Shown: positions 16,289 through 25,763 of the stretch, piece by piece
How the letters are laid out: each line of letters begins with the position of its first letter
Position numbering within the stretch: the stretch's first letter is position 1
Assembly: GCF_010915725.1 (NCBI RefSeq)
Contig: NZ_JAAIJR010000007.1
Location: forward strand, 1-64,000
Origin: Thiorhodococcus mannitoliphagus
GTDB taxonomy: Bacteria; Pseudomonadota; Gammaproteobacteria; Chromatiales; Chromatiaceae
Length of the DNA: 64,000 nucleotides
Reading direction: 5' to 3'
Program-made: the position numbers and the translations under genes
Notes under the pieces: model-generated
What the model saw: only the letters and a program-made list of their open reading frames with translations
Databases searched by the model: none
What the model was told of the DNA's origin: nothing

Positions 16289-16886
16289 CGAGCCTTGATG
16301 GCGCCTCGCTCGCCCCTGAGCTGCCTGCATAACCACCCGAGTCGACGAACGGCAGAAAACCGGCCCCCCGTCACGCTTTGGGATTGGCCCGGGTTGTGAC
16401 GCAACAGTCACCGTCGTAGGATCGAAAGCATCCCTGGTTGCGGCTGGGTTGTGGTCTGTGAAGGCCGGCAGCGCGCCCGGTCATGTGCCGGTCAAGGAAG
16501 AGGCGCCCGACCAAGCCCGCCGCACCAGGGTTGAAGAAAATGATTTCGCTGTCTATCCGATCTCGGTCGAGTGTTCACGAGGGAAGAGACACGGACGGAT
16601 CATCGAACTGCTGACGCTTGGAGACGCTGTCGCATGCCGAGTTGGCATCTGGAGGACAGCTCGCGACAAGCCGGGTGGCTGAAGGCTCCCGAGTCCAGGC
16701 ACTTCGAGCTGATCCGCCGAGGGTGCTTGTCTATCACGTTCGGCGATCTGCTGTACTCAGACCCCACCCACGGTCACGTCGACCTGATACACCGGATGCT
16801 CCGAACGGAGCACCCCGACCAGCCATCCGCGCCCCCGCTCGCCCCGCCGATCCTGGCCGACGGCTTTTCGCAACGAGTGGACTCAC
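16289..16886. other. Intergenic region before the PAS gene
   Basis: Short overlapping frames lack recognisable domains. The stretch presumably carries the promoter of the PAS/chemoreceptor operon, but no strong -35/-10 pair or operator stands out. Confidence 0.4.
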
Positions 16887-17405
16887 ATGAAACGAGAAAT
16901 CACCCCCACAGGTGTGGAGAAGGTGATGCGGGATGACGACTTCATCGTCTCCAAAACCGATCCCACCGGCCGCATCACCTACGGCAACCGCATCTTTATC
17001 GAGTTCTCCGGCTATGCCGAGGCTGAGCTGATCGGCAGTCAGCACAACATCATCCGCCACCCGGACATGCCCAGAGGTGTCTTCAAGCTCCTCTGGGACA
17101 GCATCCAGGCTAAGCGCGAGTGCAACGCCTATGTGAAGAACATGGCCAAGGACGGCAGCTTCTACTGGGTGTTGGCCAATGTCACCCCAGACCTCGACGC
17201 CAACGGCAACATCACCGGCTACCTGTCCGTGCGGCGCAAGCCCAAGCCCTCGGCGGTCGCTACGGTCGCCGACCTCTACCGCGCCATGCTCGCCGCGGAG
17301 CAAACCGCTGGTCCCAGGGACGCCATCCAGGCGTCAACCCAGATCCTCAACGCACTCCTCAGTGAAAAGGGCATGACCTATGACCAGCTTGTCCTTGCAA
17401 TCTAA
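16887..17405 (+). CDS. Aer-type PAS domain protein
   Basis: The 172-residue protein is one PAS domain with the redox-sensor Aer signature: an N-terminal [19 protein letters not shown], then [35 protein letters not shown], and [18 protein letters not shown]. In Aer this domain binds FAD and reports redox or oxygen status to an attached signalling domain. Here it ends after a short helical tail and overlaps by 26 bases a separate chemoreceptor gene that lacks a large periplasmic domain. This suggests a two-protein version of Aer in which the PAS protein signals to the neighbouring receptor. FAD binding is inferred from the family, not proven. Confidence 0.88.
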   Translation: MKREITPTGVEKVMRDDDFIVSKTDPTGRITYGNRIFIEFSGYAEAELIGSQHNIIRHPDMPRGVFKLLWDSIQAKRECNAYVKNMAKDGSFYWVLANVTPDLDANGNITGYLSVRRKPKPSAVATVADLYRAMLAAEQTAGPRDAIQASTQILNALLSEKGMTYDQLVLAI

Positions 17406-18834
17406 GATCGCGGTTCTGCTCTGGTCCGTGACAGGACTGACCCTCCTCTCCGCCGCCTACGTCTGGTTCCGATTCGGTATCGACCCCTGGATGGCAGTGT
17501 TTCCCGTCCTCGGCATGGGTATCGCCGTCTGGGGCCAGACCCTGCTCGGGCGTTGCCTGGAGCCCATACGCAGGCTCACCGCACTGGTGAATTCCGTCAG
17601 CCAAGGCCGCTTCGAGCAGCGCATCACAGGGATCCGGGAGAACGACGAAATCGGCCAGCTGTGCTGGAGCATGAACGACATGCTCGATCAGCTCGAGGCC
17701 TTCTTTCGTGAAGAGGCGACCGCCTTCCGTCTGCACATGGATGGACACTTCGAGCGCAAGGCCTTCTCGGCGGGACTCCATGGCGGCTTCAAGCGCGCAC
17801 TGGAGAGCCACAACCAGCTACTGGATGGCATCGAGCAAGTGCAGCGCGAGAAGATGCACAACCGGCTGATCGGCCAGGTCCAGCAGCTCAACGCCAGCAA
17901 TCTGCTCGCGAATCTGGCGTCCAATCAGGAAGACCTGATGCGCGTCAATCAGGAGATGCAGTCGGTGCTCGAGTTGGCCACCGCCACGGCGGGCGACGCC
18001 GAAGAGAGCCGCGCCTCGGTCAGTCAGGTCGTGACTCAACTGAACGCCATTGCCGAGCGCATCAATCAGGTTGCCAATACCGCCCTCGAACTCAACGAGC
18101 GCGGACAGGAGATCACCACGGCCGTCGAACTCATCACGGCCATCGCCAACCAAACCAATCTGCTGGCCCTCAACGCCGCCATCGAGGCGGCGCGCGCCGG
18201 CGAGGCGGGCCGAGGCTTCGCCGTGGTCGCCGACGAGGTCCGCGCCCTCGCTGAAAACACCAAGAATGCCTCGGAATCCATCGCCCAGGTCATGGGCACC
18301 CTCAAGGGCGAGACCGAGCGCATGCTGGAAGACTCCGACGCCATGCGCGACATGGCCAGCCACTCCAGCAAGCTCATCGGCGAGATGGAAGGGCGCTTCG
18401 GCCACTTCGCCCGCTCGGCACGCGAGACCGAAAGCCTGGCTGCACGCGCTCAGGACCTCGGTTTCGGCACCCTGGTCAAGGTCGACCACGTCATCTACAA
18501 ACAGCGCGCCTACATGGCCATCGGCACCGACGGCAAGGACGACAGCTACACCGACCCGATCAAGGTCGACCACCACCACTGCCGCCTCGGCAAGTGGTAC
18601 GACACCACAGGCAAGCAGCACTTCGGCGAGACCCGGGCCTATGCCACCCTGGAGGCACCGCACTCACGCGTCCACGCCAACACCCACCGCATGATGGACT
18701 ACCTCGGCACCGGTTGGGAGGCCAATCTGGAGATCCAAGAATCCATCGTCGACGCCATGCGCGAGACCGAGTCCGCCAGCGCCGAGGTCATGCAGATCGT
18801 GGATCGCATGGTGATGGAGAAGCACGGGGCCTAA
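17380..18834 (+). CDS. Methyl-accepting chemotaxis protein with C-terminal CZB domain
   Basis: This 484-residue receptor has two closely spaced membrane helices (about residues 9-28 and 36-55) with almost no periplasmic part, then a HAMP-like region, and a signalling domain with the conserved hairpin tip [40 protein letters not shown] (about 245-285). The C-terminal ~110 residues form a chemoreceptor zinc-binding (CZB) domain: His in VDHVIYK, Cys in [10 protein letters not shown], and two His in [13 protein letters not shown] domains bind zinc and can sense zinc or oxidants such as hypochlorous acid. Its start lies inside the end of the PAS gene, so the two are coupled. It should couple PAS and zinc signals to CheA, probably outside the pilus-type pathway. 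Confidence 0.92.
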   Translation: MTSLSLQSKIAVLLWSVTGLTLLSAAYVWFRFGIDPWMAVFPVLGMGIAVWGQTLLGRCLEPIRRLTALVNSVSQGRFEQRITGIRENDEIGQLCWSMNDMLDQLEAFFREEATAFRLHMDGHFERKAFSAGLHGGFKRALESHNQLLDGIEQVQREKMHNRLIGQVQQLNASNLLANLASNQEDLMRVNQEMQSVLELATATAGDAEESRASVSQVVTQLNAIAERINQVANTALELNERGQEITTAVELITAIANQTNLLALNAAIEAARAGEAGRGFAVVADEVRALAENTKNASESIAQVMGTLKGETERMLEDSDAMRDMASHSSKLIGEMEGRFGHFARSARETESLAARAQDLGFGTLVKVDHVIYKQRAYMAIGTDGKDDSYTDPIKVDHHHCRLGKWYDTTGKQHFGETRAYATLEAPHSRVHANTHRMMDYLGTGWEANLEIQESIVDAMRETESASAEVMQIVDRMVMEKHGA

Positions 18835-18860
18835 GTGGGGCGTCGGAACGCCCCCCGTAT

Positions 18861-18905
18861 GAGCGCCGCCCGTGGGAGCGCCGCCCGTGGGAGCGCCGCC
18901 CCGGC
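18861..18905. repeat. Three 15-bp tandem repeats
   Basis: GAGCGCCGCCCGTGG occurs twice in tandem and a third copy differs in its last bases (GAGCGCCGCCCCGGC). It lies just after the chemoreceptor gene and merges into a REP-like GGCGCGAC motif. Confidence 0.7.
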
Positions 18906-19045
18906 GCGACAGGCGCGCCGGGCGCGGAAGGCGAGGACCAAAGGCGCGCTGCGCAACGAGGGCGCACAGCACCGCCGAGCCCTGCCATGAGGCCGCGCAC
19001 AGCTGTGGTTCGCCTTTCAGACGGGAGCCCAGCGCCCCCAAGGTG

Positions 19046-19399
19046 CTAGTCCGGAACCCGGATGTAGCCACGGATGGCTTGCTCGGCCTCGTCCGAGAGG
19101 TTCAGGAACGTCAGACCGACCGTGAACCCATCCTCGTGTCCTGTCAGGATGCTGTTGGCCACGCGAACATTCACCTCGACGCCCAAGCTGCCAGACGGTC
19201 GCAGAGGCAGTCGGGTCTTGAGCAGGAAGAGGACTCCCTCGCGCGGATTGAAGGGGGCAACGATCCGCATACCTTCGACAGAGATGTCGACAATGGACAC
19301 CGGAACTGTCCCGTAGCCCTCAGCAACGATCTCGGCGGCGCCGTGAAGCGCGCGCCGCTCATGTGCCCTTCGGCCATTTCCGTACCCAATGTCGTTCAT
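19046..19399 (-). CDS. PilZ domain protein
   Basis: The 117-residue protein is a single PilZ domain, a cyclic-di-GMP receptor fold. The N-terminal RRAHERRAL stretch supplies the RxxxR motif, and VDISVEGMRIVAP supplies the D/NxSxxG motif; both contact c-di-GMP. GLTFLNLSDEAEQAIRGYI is the typical C-terminal strand and helix. The ATG at 19399 is preceded by AGGA. Next on the same strand, reading upstream, is a giant diguanylate cyclase/phosphodiesterase, so the pair could form a local c-di-GMP circuit. Confidence 0.9.
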   Translation of the reverse strand: MNDIGYGNGRRAHERRALHGAAEIVAEGYGTVPVSIVDISVEGMRIVAPFNPREGVLFLLKTRLPLRPSGSLGVEVNVRVANSILTGHEDGFTVGLTFLNLSDEAEQAIRGYIRVPD

Positions 19400-19686
19400 T
19401 TTTGGTCCTGCCGAGCGCGGACTCATGGATGCGCCTTGCTTGATGCGAACGGCGAGCAAGAGTCAGGGGATCTTTGCGAGGCCGCGCCCCCTTACTGAGA
19501 AGAAGATTGTCCGAGTGCAGCACGGCAGCGCCCGACGCCCAGCCTGACATTAGGAGCAAGCAGGCGAAGAAGGCAAGCTGCGATAACGCCCTCCTCTGCT
19601 TGCCTCAGCTCAGCGCTTGAGGTGGTCCTAGCGCTGTCAGTCATCAGCCTCCGGCCGCTGCTGCGCCGGCGCCTTGTGGCGAACAC

Positions 19687-22600
19687 TCATTCGCCCGCCG
19701 TCTCCAGTCTCAGGATCAATTCCCCGAGATGTCCGATCAGCGCGTCACGCGCCTCGAAGAGACTCGGCAGCCGCTCCTGCGCCGACGCCATCTCGCCATG
19801 CTCGGCGAGTGCCATGATGCCGCTCGCCAGCTCATGCACTTTGAGGTGACTCCGACCGATCGCCTCAAAGGCTTCGAGTGCCCCATAGTGGGTCGATCCG
19901 CTGCCTTGGTACCAGCGTTCGAAACGACAAGGGTCTCTGTCGATCTCGGTCAGTCTCGCGATGTCCCCGTCATTGAGCGCATCAACAAATTCGTCGACCC
20001 AGCGGCGGTGGTTCTGCATGGCCATCATCAAGGGGATGTCATCCTTGCTAACGCCCTCGTCGACGACCATGCCATCGCCCTGCTCCGGCCAGGTCGACAC
20101 CCACACAGGGATCGCAGCCGCGGGCATGGGGCGGGCAATGCCGAAGCCCTGACCCAAGCGGCAGCCGAGCGAGGTCAGTAGAGCCCCATGCTCGGGCGTC
20201 TCGACACCCTCGGCAATGACCGACCGCTTAAAGGCTTGAGCCAAGCGGACGACGCTCTCGACAATCTCCATGTCTTCCGGGTCGTCGAGCATATCGCGCA
20301 CGAAGCTCTGGTCGATCTTCAGCACGTCGATCGGCAAGCGGCGGAAGTAGGCGAGTGACGAATAACCCGTACCGAAGTCATCCAGGGCGAAGCGCAGCCC
20401 AAGTGCGTGGCAGGCCGTCAGGGTCTGACCGGCGCGCACAATGTCGCTCAAGGCCGAGGTCTCCAGGATCTCCATCTCAAGGCAACCGGGATCGCACTCG
20501 GGATGCTCGGCGAGCAACCGCTCCAGGCGTTTGGCAAAGCTCGGTTGCAACAGATGCCCGGCACTGATATTGACGCTGACCGGCAACTTGAGACCCTGGC
20601 GCTGCCAGCTGGCGACCTGGGACAGTGCCGTCGCGATCACCCATTCACCGATGGCAATCTCCAGGTCGCTCCCTTCGACAATCGGCAGGAAAGCACTCGG
20701 CAACAGCAGACCCTTTTCGGGATGTTGCCAACGGATCAACGCCTCGACGCCGATGACCTCGCGACTGACCATGTCGACCTTGGGCTGGTAGTAGAGTTCA
20801 AACTCCTGTCCGCTCAATGCATCTTTGATGCATTCCAATTTCAGCCGGCGGTCTTGAATCAGCCGATCTTGCTCCGCGTCATAGAGGTGATAGCGATTCC
20901 GCCCCGCGTCCTTGGCGCGGTACATGGCCTGATCGGCATGGCGCAGCAAGATGTCGGCGCTCTCGACATCAGGCGGACTCAGGGTCACCCCGATGCTGGC
21001 GGAGACACGGTGGCTCACCCCTCGCACGACGATGGGACTCGTAGCCGTGGCCAGCACACGCTCGAGCAGAACATAACTGTCTTCCGCTCGTGCCAGGTCG
21101 TTGAAGAGCAGGACGAACTCGTCACCGCCGAGTCGGGCCACCGTATCCTGTGCGCGCAACAGCTTGCGCAGCTGATTGGCAATGCCGATCAGCACCTGAT
21201 CGCCCACCTCGTGCCCGTACTGATCGTTGATCGGCTTGAAGTCGTCGAGGTCGAGATAGCAGATGGCCATGAGCCGACCCGAACGTCGCGTTCTGGCGAC
21301 CGCCTGTTCAAGGCGGTCGCTCAAGAGCCGCCGGTTCGGCAGCCCGGTCAGATGATCGTAGTTGGCGATCCGGTCCAGTTCCGCCTGGTGTGCCTTGAGT
21401 TCGCTGATGTCGGAGAAGACGCCAATATAGTTCTGGACCGAGTCGTCGGCATTCTGGACGGTCGAGATCGCCAAGAGTTCGGCGTAGATCTCGCCATCCT
21501 TGTGCCGATTCCAGATCTCGCCCTGCCAAGCCCCTGTTTGCGTGATCGCATCCCACATCTCGCGATAGAAGGCCTCATCATGGCGACCGGAGGCGAGGAT
21601 GTTCGGATCCTTGCCGAGCACGCTCGCCCGCTCGTAGCCCGTAATGGCGCTGAAGGCAGGATTGGTGTCGACGATGCGGTTCTCGGCATCGGTGATGATG
21701 ATCGCCTCGAAGCTGTGCGCGAAGACGCTGGCGGCGAGGCGTAAGTCCCGCTCAGCCTGCTTGCGCTCGGTGAGGTCTTCGAAGGTCCCGTAGACATGCG
21801 TGACGCTGCGGTTCGATCCAGCCTCGGGATACCCCCGCGCGAAACACTGGCGTGTGCTGCCGTCGCGGCGACGAGCACGCAACTCCAGGGCGTAGGGGGT
21901 GCCCTCCTTGATCACCGCGTCCATCGCCGTTTTCAGGCGCGCGAAGTCTTCGGGACAGAAGAGCCGATGGTGTTCGGTGAATGGCGGCACGCCCTCGGCC
22001 GGGTCCATCTGAAAGATGCGAAACAGCTCCTCGGACCAGCTGACACTGTTCGTCTCGACCTCCATTTCCCAACTGCCGACATGGGCGAGCTGTTCGGTGC
22101 GGGCGAGCATGGTTTGCAGGTGACGCCGTTCGACTTCTGCCTGCTTACGGTCGGTGATATCCCGAATATAGCCGTGCCATTGAACACTGCCGTCCGCTTG
22201 TAGCTCGGGCGATGCCTCCCCCTCGACCCATATCACGCGCCCCTCGGGACGCTTGACCCGGAAGCTGTCGCGCCAGGTGGTCAGGTGGTGCATCGACTCC
22301 GCGATCTTGGCCGCGACCTCTGGCCGGTCGTCAGGATGCAGCACGTCGAAGACGGCGGTCGCGTCCGTCGCGACCTCAGCCGGTTCCACGCCATAGATGT
22401 CGCGGATGCCCGCGCTGGCATAGGGAAAGGCGGTGCGCCCGTCGAGCCACTGTTGGTACTGATAGATCACGCCCGGCACATGGGCCGCAATCCTTTCGAT
22501 GCGGCTATAGAGTTCCTCGCGCTCGGTCACGTCCTGAACGGTGCCGGAGAGCCGGACGACCTTGCCCTGGGCGTCCAGATTGGGCGTGCAGATGCTGATC

Positions 22601-23982
22601 ATGGTGCGCTCCTCGCCGTCGGGGCGGCGGATGCGCAACTTGATCCGGTAGGGTTCTCCCCGCTCCGCGGCCCTGCGGACGGCCTGGTCGAAGGCGGCCC
22701 AATCGTCGGGATGGATGTAGCGACGATGCGCCTCGTAGCTCGGTGGTCCGTCCTTGGGGTTCAGGCCCCAGATCGGAAACATGCCCTCCGACCAGCTCGC
22801 CTGTCTGGTGTTGGGGTCAAAGGTCCAACTCCCGAGCTGGGCGGTCCGCTGTGCCCACAGCAGCGCCCGCTCCTGCTCGGCGAGGTGCTGGTTGCTACCT
22901 TCCAACGCCCCCATGGCGATGGCAACGCGCTGCTGTGCCTGAGTCCGAAGGGCGACCAGCAGTGCCAGTAGCAGGCTGAGGGTGAGCCCGCTCAGGCCGA
23001 TCCATGTCGTGCTGTCGCTGCTTAGGTCGTGCTTGAAGAAGGGCGCCACCGTGACGGCGACCGACCATTGACGCCCCCCGAATGCCACCAGCTGGACCTT
23101 GCGCAAGGCTCCATTGCTATCTGGGCTGATCCGCGCTGGCCCTGAGGTGAACAGCCGCTGCTCGGGCGCCGGGCGCTCGCCAGCGTAGACATCCAACCGC
23201 AGTCCGGGCTGCTCGAGGTCGGACTGTACAGGCCGCAGCACGTCTTGCATCAGATCGTGCATCCGCAGCGGCGAATAGACCCAGCCGAGCAGATTCGCGC
23301 GCCGCTCCGCCAGGCTGTCATGGGGGGCGTTGGCGCGATAGACCGGCAGGAACAAGACGAAGCCCGGTTGAACATCGGTGGCGTCTTCCTGCTTCAAGGT
23401 CACTCGGGCCGACAGGGCCGCCCTATCCTCATCCCGAGCACGGGTCGCCGCCTCCCAGCGCCGTGGCTCCGGGGCCATGTCATAGCCGAAGTCGCGCAGA
23501 TTGCGACCGGAGAAGCGTTCGATATAGAGGACCGCGGCATAGAAGGCCCGCTCGCCCTCGGGGTGGATCTCGAATTGCGGAAACCCTTCCCGATGCACGG
23601 CGGCGACCCGTGCGTCCTTCTCGTCATCGGGGATCAGCAGCAAGAAGCCGATCCCCTGGATGCCGGGATACAGATCCTGCAGATTGAGCCCCTCGAAATA
23701 GCGGCGAAAGCGCTCGTGCGTGATCCACTCGGGGGTATCGAAGAGGGCCGCCGCGCCGCGCAGCAACTGGACGTTGTCCCGGAGCCGTTCGTCGATCAGG
23801 CCAGCGACCTTGCTCGCCAACTCATCGAGTTCCTGCTCCCGGTCTTGGCGCACATCCTCCTGGGCGATCGACCAAAGCCCAGCGGTCACCATGAGCCCGA
23901 TGGCCAGGATCATAGCGGGCAGCAGGAAGGGGCGCCATCCGCCGAAGCGGCCGAGCGGGGGCAGGGTGCTGAAGGCCTTCAT
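19687..23982 (-). CDS. CHASE-PAS-GGDEF-EAL protein with C-terminal CZB domain
   Basis: The 1431-residue protein has a membrane helix near residues 20-40, a periplasmic CHASE domain to about 315, and a second helix near 325-345. Four PAS/PAC modules follow (about 380-880), then GGDEF (RLGGDEFVLLFNDL, intact active site), EAL (GVEALIRWQHPEKG, EMEILETSAL, DDFGTGYSSLAYFRRLP, LKIDQSFVRDM, all key residues present), and an extra domain of about 115 residues. That domain has the CZB pattern: NHRRWVDEFVDAL (His), DPCRFERWY (Cys) and SHLKVHELA (two His). It can in principle make and degrade c-di-GMP. In DgcZ of E. coli a CZB domain precedes GGDEF and zinc inhibits it; here it follows EAL, so zinc might control either activity. 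Confidence 0.9.
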   Translation of the reverse strand: MKAFSTLPPLGRFGGWRPFLLPAMILAIGLMVTAGLWSIAQEDVRQDREQELDELASKVAGLIDERLRDNVQLLRGAAALFDTPEWITHERFRRYFEGLNLQDLYPGIQGIGFLLLIPDDEKDARVAAVHREGFPQFEIHPEGERAFYAAVLYIERFSGRNLRDFGYDMAPEPRRWEAATRARDEDRAALSARVTLKQEDATDVQPGFVLFLPVYRANAPHDSLAERRANLLGWVYSPLRMHDLMQDVLRPVQSDLEQPGLRLDVYAGERPAPEQRLFTSGPARISPDSNGALRKVQLVAFGGRQWSVAVTVAPFFKHDLSSDSTTWIGLSGLTLSLLLALLVALRTQAQQRVAIAMGALEGSNQHLAEQERALLWAQRTAQLGSWTFDPNTRQASWSEGMFPIWGLNPKDGPPSYEAHRRYIHPDDWAAFDQAVRRAAERGEPYRIKLRIRRPDGEERTMISICTPNLDAQGKVVRLSGTVQDVTEREELYSRIERIAAHVPGVIYQYQQWLDGRTAFPYASAGIRDIYGVEPAEVATDATAVFDVLHPDDRPEVAAKIAESMHHLTTWRDSFRVKRPEGRVIWVEGEASPELQADGSVQWHGYIRDITDRKQAEVERRHLQTMLARTEQLAHVGSWEMEVETNSVSWSEELFRIFQMDPAEGVPPFTEHHRLFCPEDFARLKTAMDAVIKEGTPYALELRARRRDGSTRQCFARGYPEAGSNRSVTHVYGTFEDLTERKQAERDLRLAASVFAHSFEAIIITDAENRIVDTNPAFSAITGYERASVLGKDPNILASGRHDEAFYREMWDAITQTGAWQGEIWNRHKDGEIYAELLAISTVQNADDSVQNYIGVFSDISELKAHQAELDRIANYDHLTGLPNRRLLSDRLEQAVARTRRSGRLMAICYLDLDDFKPINDQYGHEVGDQVLIGIANQLRKLLRAQDTVARLGGDEFVLLFNDLARAEDSYVLLERVLATATSPIVVRGVSHRVSASIGVTLSPPDVESADILLRHADQAMYRAKDAGRNRYHLYDAEQDRLIQDRRLKLECIKDALSGQEFELYYQPKVDMVSREVIGVEALIRWQHPEKGLLLPSAFLPIVEGSDLEIAIGEWVIATALSQVASWQRQGLKLPVSVNISAGHLLQPSFAKRLERLLAEHPECDPGCLEMEILETSALSDIVRAGQTLTACHALGLRFALDDFGTGYSSLAYFRRLPIDVLKIDQSFVRDMLDDPEDMEIVESVVRLAQAFKRSVIAEGVETPEHGALLTSLGCRLGQGFGIARPMPAAAIPVWVSTWPEQGDGMVVDEGVSKDDIPLMMAMQNHRRWVDEFVDALNDGDIARLTEIDRDPCRFERWYQGSGSTHYGALEAFEAIGRSHLKVHELASGIMALAEHGEMASAQERLPSLFEARDALIGHLGELILRLETAGE

Positions 23983-24209
23983 GTTCTATCCGGCCCGGCA
24001 CGCAAGCCGACCGCGTGCTCCCGAGGGGGGCGGTCATCTTTCGAAGGCCCTTTGATCACCTGTGTCATAGCTAGAGCATAGTCTGCCGGAGCGCTCCCTA
24101 TAGGGCGCGAAGCGACGCTCGCGTCAGAGGTCTCAGCGTTCGGCCTGAGATTTGTCGGTTTCGCGGTTGGTGTTTTCGTTAGGGTTGAGCTTTTCGGCAC
24201 AGAAAACGC

Positions 24210-24636
24210 CTGATTACCGGTGAACTCAAATCCAAGGTCGACCGCATCTGGGACAGCCTGTGGGCCGGCGCCACCGACCAGGTCTGGTTCTACGACAGGC
24301 AGTGCGACGGCTACTCGCTGGACGACAAGCGCACCCCGCAGCCGGACAAGAGCGACCTGCCCAACATCCTCGCTCGCTGGCAAGCCTACCGATCCGGGGG
24401 CAAGGACGAGACCGGGCGCCAGCGCACCGACCGCAGCTTCCTGGTACCCAAGGCCGAGATCGCCGGCAACGACTACGACCTCTCCCTCAACCGCTACAAG
24501 GAGGTGGAATACGAGGCGGTGGAGCATAATTCGCCTCAGGAGATTCTGCAGCGACTGGCCCGGCTTGAAGGAGGAGATTGCCGAGGGGCGGGGAGAGCTG
24601 GAATCACTGCTCGGGGCGAGCGCGGAGGTTGGCTAG
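24210..24636 (+). pseudogene. hsdM: Type I restriction methyltransferase (hsdM) remnant
   Basis: LITGELKSKVDRIWDSLWAG is the usual HsdM N-terminus, but it is joined directly to VWFYDRQCDGYSLDDKRTP, which belongs near the HsdM C-terminus, followed by RSFLVPKAEIAGNDYDLSLNRYKEVEYEAVE. The whole methyltransferase core of roughly 400 residues is missing. There is no usable start codon, and near 24566 the final helix (KEEIAEGRGELESLL) moves to another frame. So there is an internal deletion plus a frameshift. No hsdS or hsdR is present. Confidence 0.85.
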
Positions 24637-24737
24637 GGACGTCTGGAGGGCAGCGAGGCAGCGTGCAACCCTGGCCAGGCGACCTCCCTCCCCATCCTCC
24701 CGGACGACCCTTGCCTGGAAACCAGCGCACGCCCAGA

Positions 24738-24759
24738 GTAAATGCATTGACGTATGTAC
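24738..24759. promoter_or_regulatory. Candidate vapB operator/promoter
   Basis: GTAAATGCATTGACGTATGTAC is an imperfect palindrome (about 14 of 22 positions symmetric) 15 bases before the vapB ATG, and it contains a TTGACG -35-like box. VapB-type antitoxins commonly bind such palindromes to repress their own operon. Confidence 0.35.
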
Positions 24760-24773
24760 ACGGAGTCGATGCC

Positions 24774-25026
24774 ATGAGCACCCTGACCACGCGCGTTTTC
24801 CTGAACGGCAACAGCCAGGCCGTCCGCATCCCCGCCGAATTCCGGCTCGATACGGATCGCGTCGAGATCACCCGGACGGCGGACGGCGATCTGCTGCTGC
24901 ATCCCATCCGCCAAGGTCGCGGAGCGGCCCTGCTGCGTGCCCTGGAAGGTTTCGACGACGACTTTAGCCGCACTGGAAGCAAACCGCGCCGAGCAGCCGT
25001 CGATGCAGGAACGCGAGCCGCTGTGA
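24774..25026 (+). pseudogene. vapB: VapB-type antitoxin, frameshifted
   Basis: The N-terminus, MSTLTTRVFLNGNSQAVRIP, is a typical AbrB/MazE-fold antitoxin with a good GGAG site. After GFDDDF (around 24966) the frame is wrong. The expected tail (AALEANRAEQPSMQEREPL, ending at a TGA that overlaps the vapC GTG) lies one base further on, so one base has been gained or two lost. In the present frame the protein runs through to the stop inside vapC, giving an aberrant C-terminus. Since VapB tails neutralise the toxin, this lesion should inactivate the antitoxin. Confidence 0.8.
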
Positions 25027-25436
25027 GATACATGCTCGACACCAACATCCTGATCTAACTGCTCAAGCATCACCCGCCCGAGTTCGCGGCACGCGTCGAT
25101 AGCCTTCCAGTGACGGACAGCCTCTGCATGTCGTTCGTCACCTACGCCGAGCTGCTCAAGGGCGCTGAACGCAGCACCCGCAAGGCCGAGGTGATGCGGC
25201 GTCTCGATCAACTGACCCGCCAAGTGCCCATCAGCTACCCGGCTAGCGCCGACATCTGCCGCCATTACGCCGCACAGTTCACCCGCCTCAAAGCGGCGGG
25301 AACGCCGATCGGCGCAAACGACCTCTGGATCGGCTGCCATGCCCTGGCCGAGGCGGCGACGCTGGTGACCAACAACGAGCGAGAGTTTCTGCGTCTGGAC
25401 GGACTCGCGGTGGAAAATTGGGTGGTGTCGCTATGA
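25023..25436 (+). pseudogene. vapC: VapC-type PIN toxin, interrupted by a stop
   Basis: The reading frame gives VRYMLDTNILI, then TAA at 25056-25058, then LLKHHPPEFAARVD and a complete PIN domain: Asp in MLDTN, Glu in TYAELLKG, Asp in GANDLWIG, and NNEREFL. In close relatives the interrupted position is normally Tyr (TAC), so a single C-to-A change would explain the stop. The rest of the gene is clean. Re-initiation at the ATG at 25128 or the GTG at 25110 would drop the first catalytic Asp. It was probably a tRNA- or rRNA-cleaving toxin. Confidence 0.8.
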
Positions 25437-25515
25437 ACGCGGAGGCCGAAGGCCGCCGTCCGTTCCCCCTAGCCAAGTCGAGAGGATGAGCATCGCCATG
25501 CCCTACATGTACATC

Positions 25516-25622
25516 CTAAGAACGTGTCCATCAATTGTTTCCCGATGCGAGCGATGCCGCCCGAAATCCCCCCTAAACCCCCTTTGCGAAAGGGGGGAAG
25601 TTGTTGATGGACGCTTGCTAAA
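25516..25622. mobile_element. MITE-B copy 3
   Basis: Ends CTAAGAACGTGTCCATCAA and the complement of CTAGCAAGCGTCCATCAA-type sequence enclose the same interior as copies 1 and 2, here with AAACCCCCTTT-GCG-AAAGGGGGG in the central hairpin. It lies between the dead vapBC module and the end of the alanine dehydrogenase gene. Apart from it, 25437-25763 contains nothing I can identify. Confidence 0.75.
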
Positions 25623-25763
25623 GTGCGCGGATGGCAGTTGCACGCCGGCCATTTCGTCCCTGTGATCGGAAGCTGCTTTCCGCTTTAGGGAACGGCTGTC
25701 TTGCGTCGCTCTGCCGAGAGACGCTGAGTTCGTATCGCCCTGGAGGGCGGCACTCCCATCCAG

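Noticed and set aside
20407-21744. 445-codon frame antisense to the GGDEF-EAL gene
   Set aside because: Shadow; the minus strand encodes intact GGDEF and EAL motifs in this interval.
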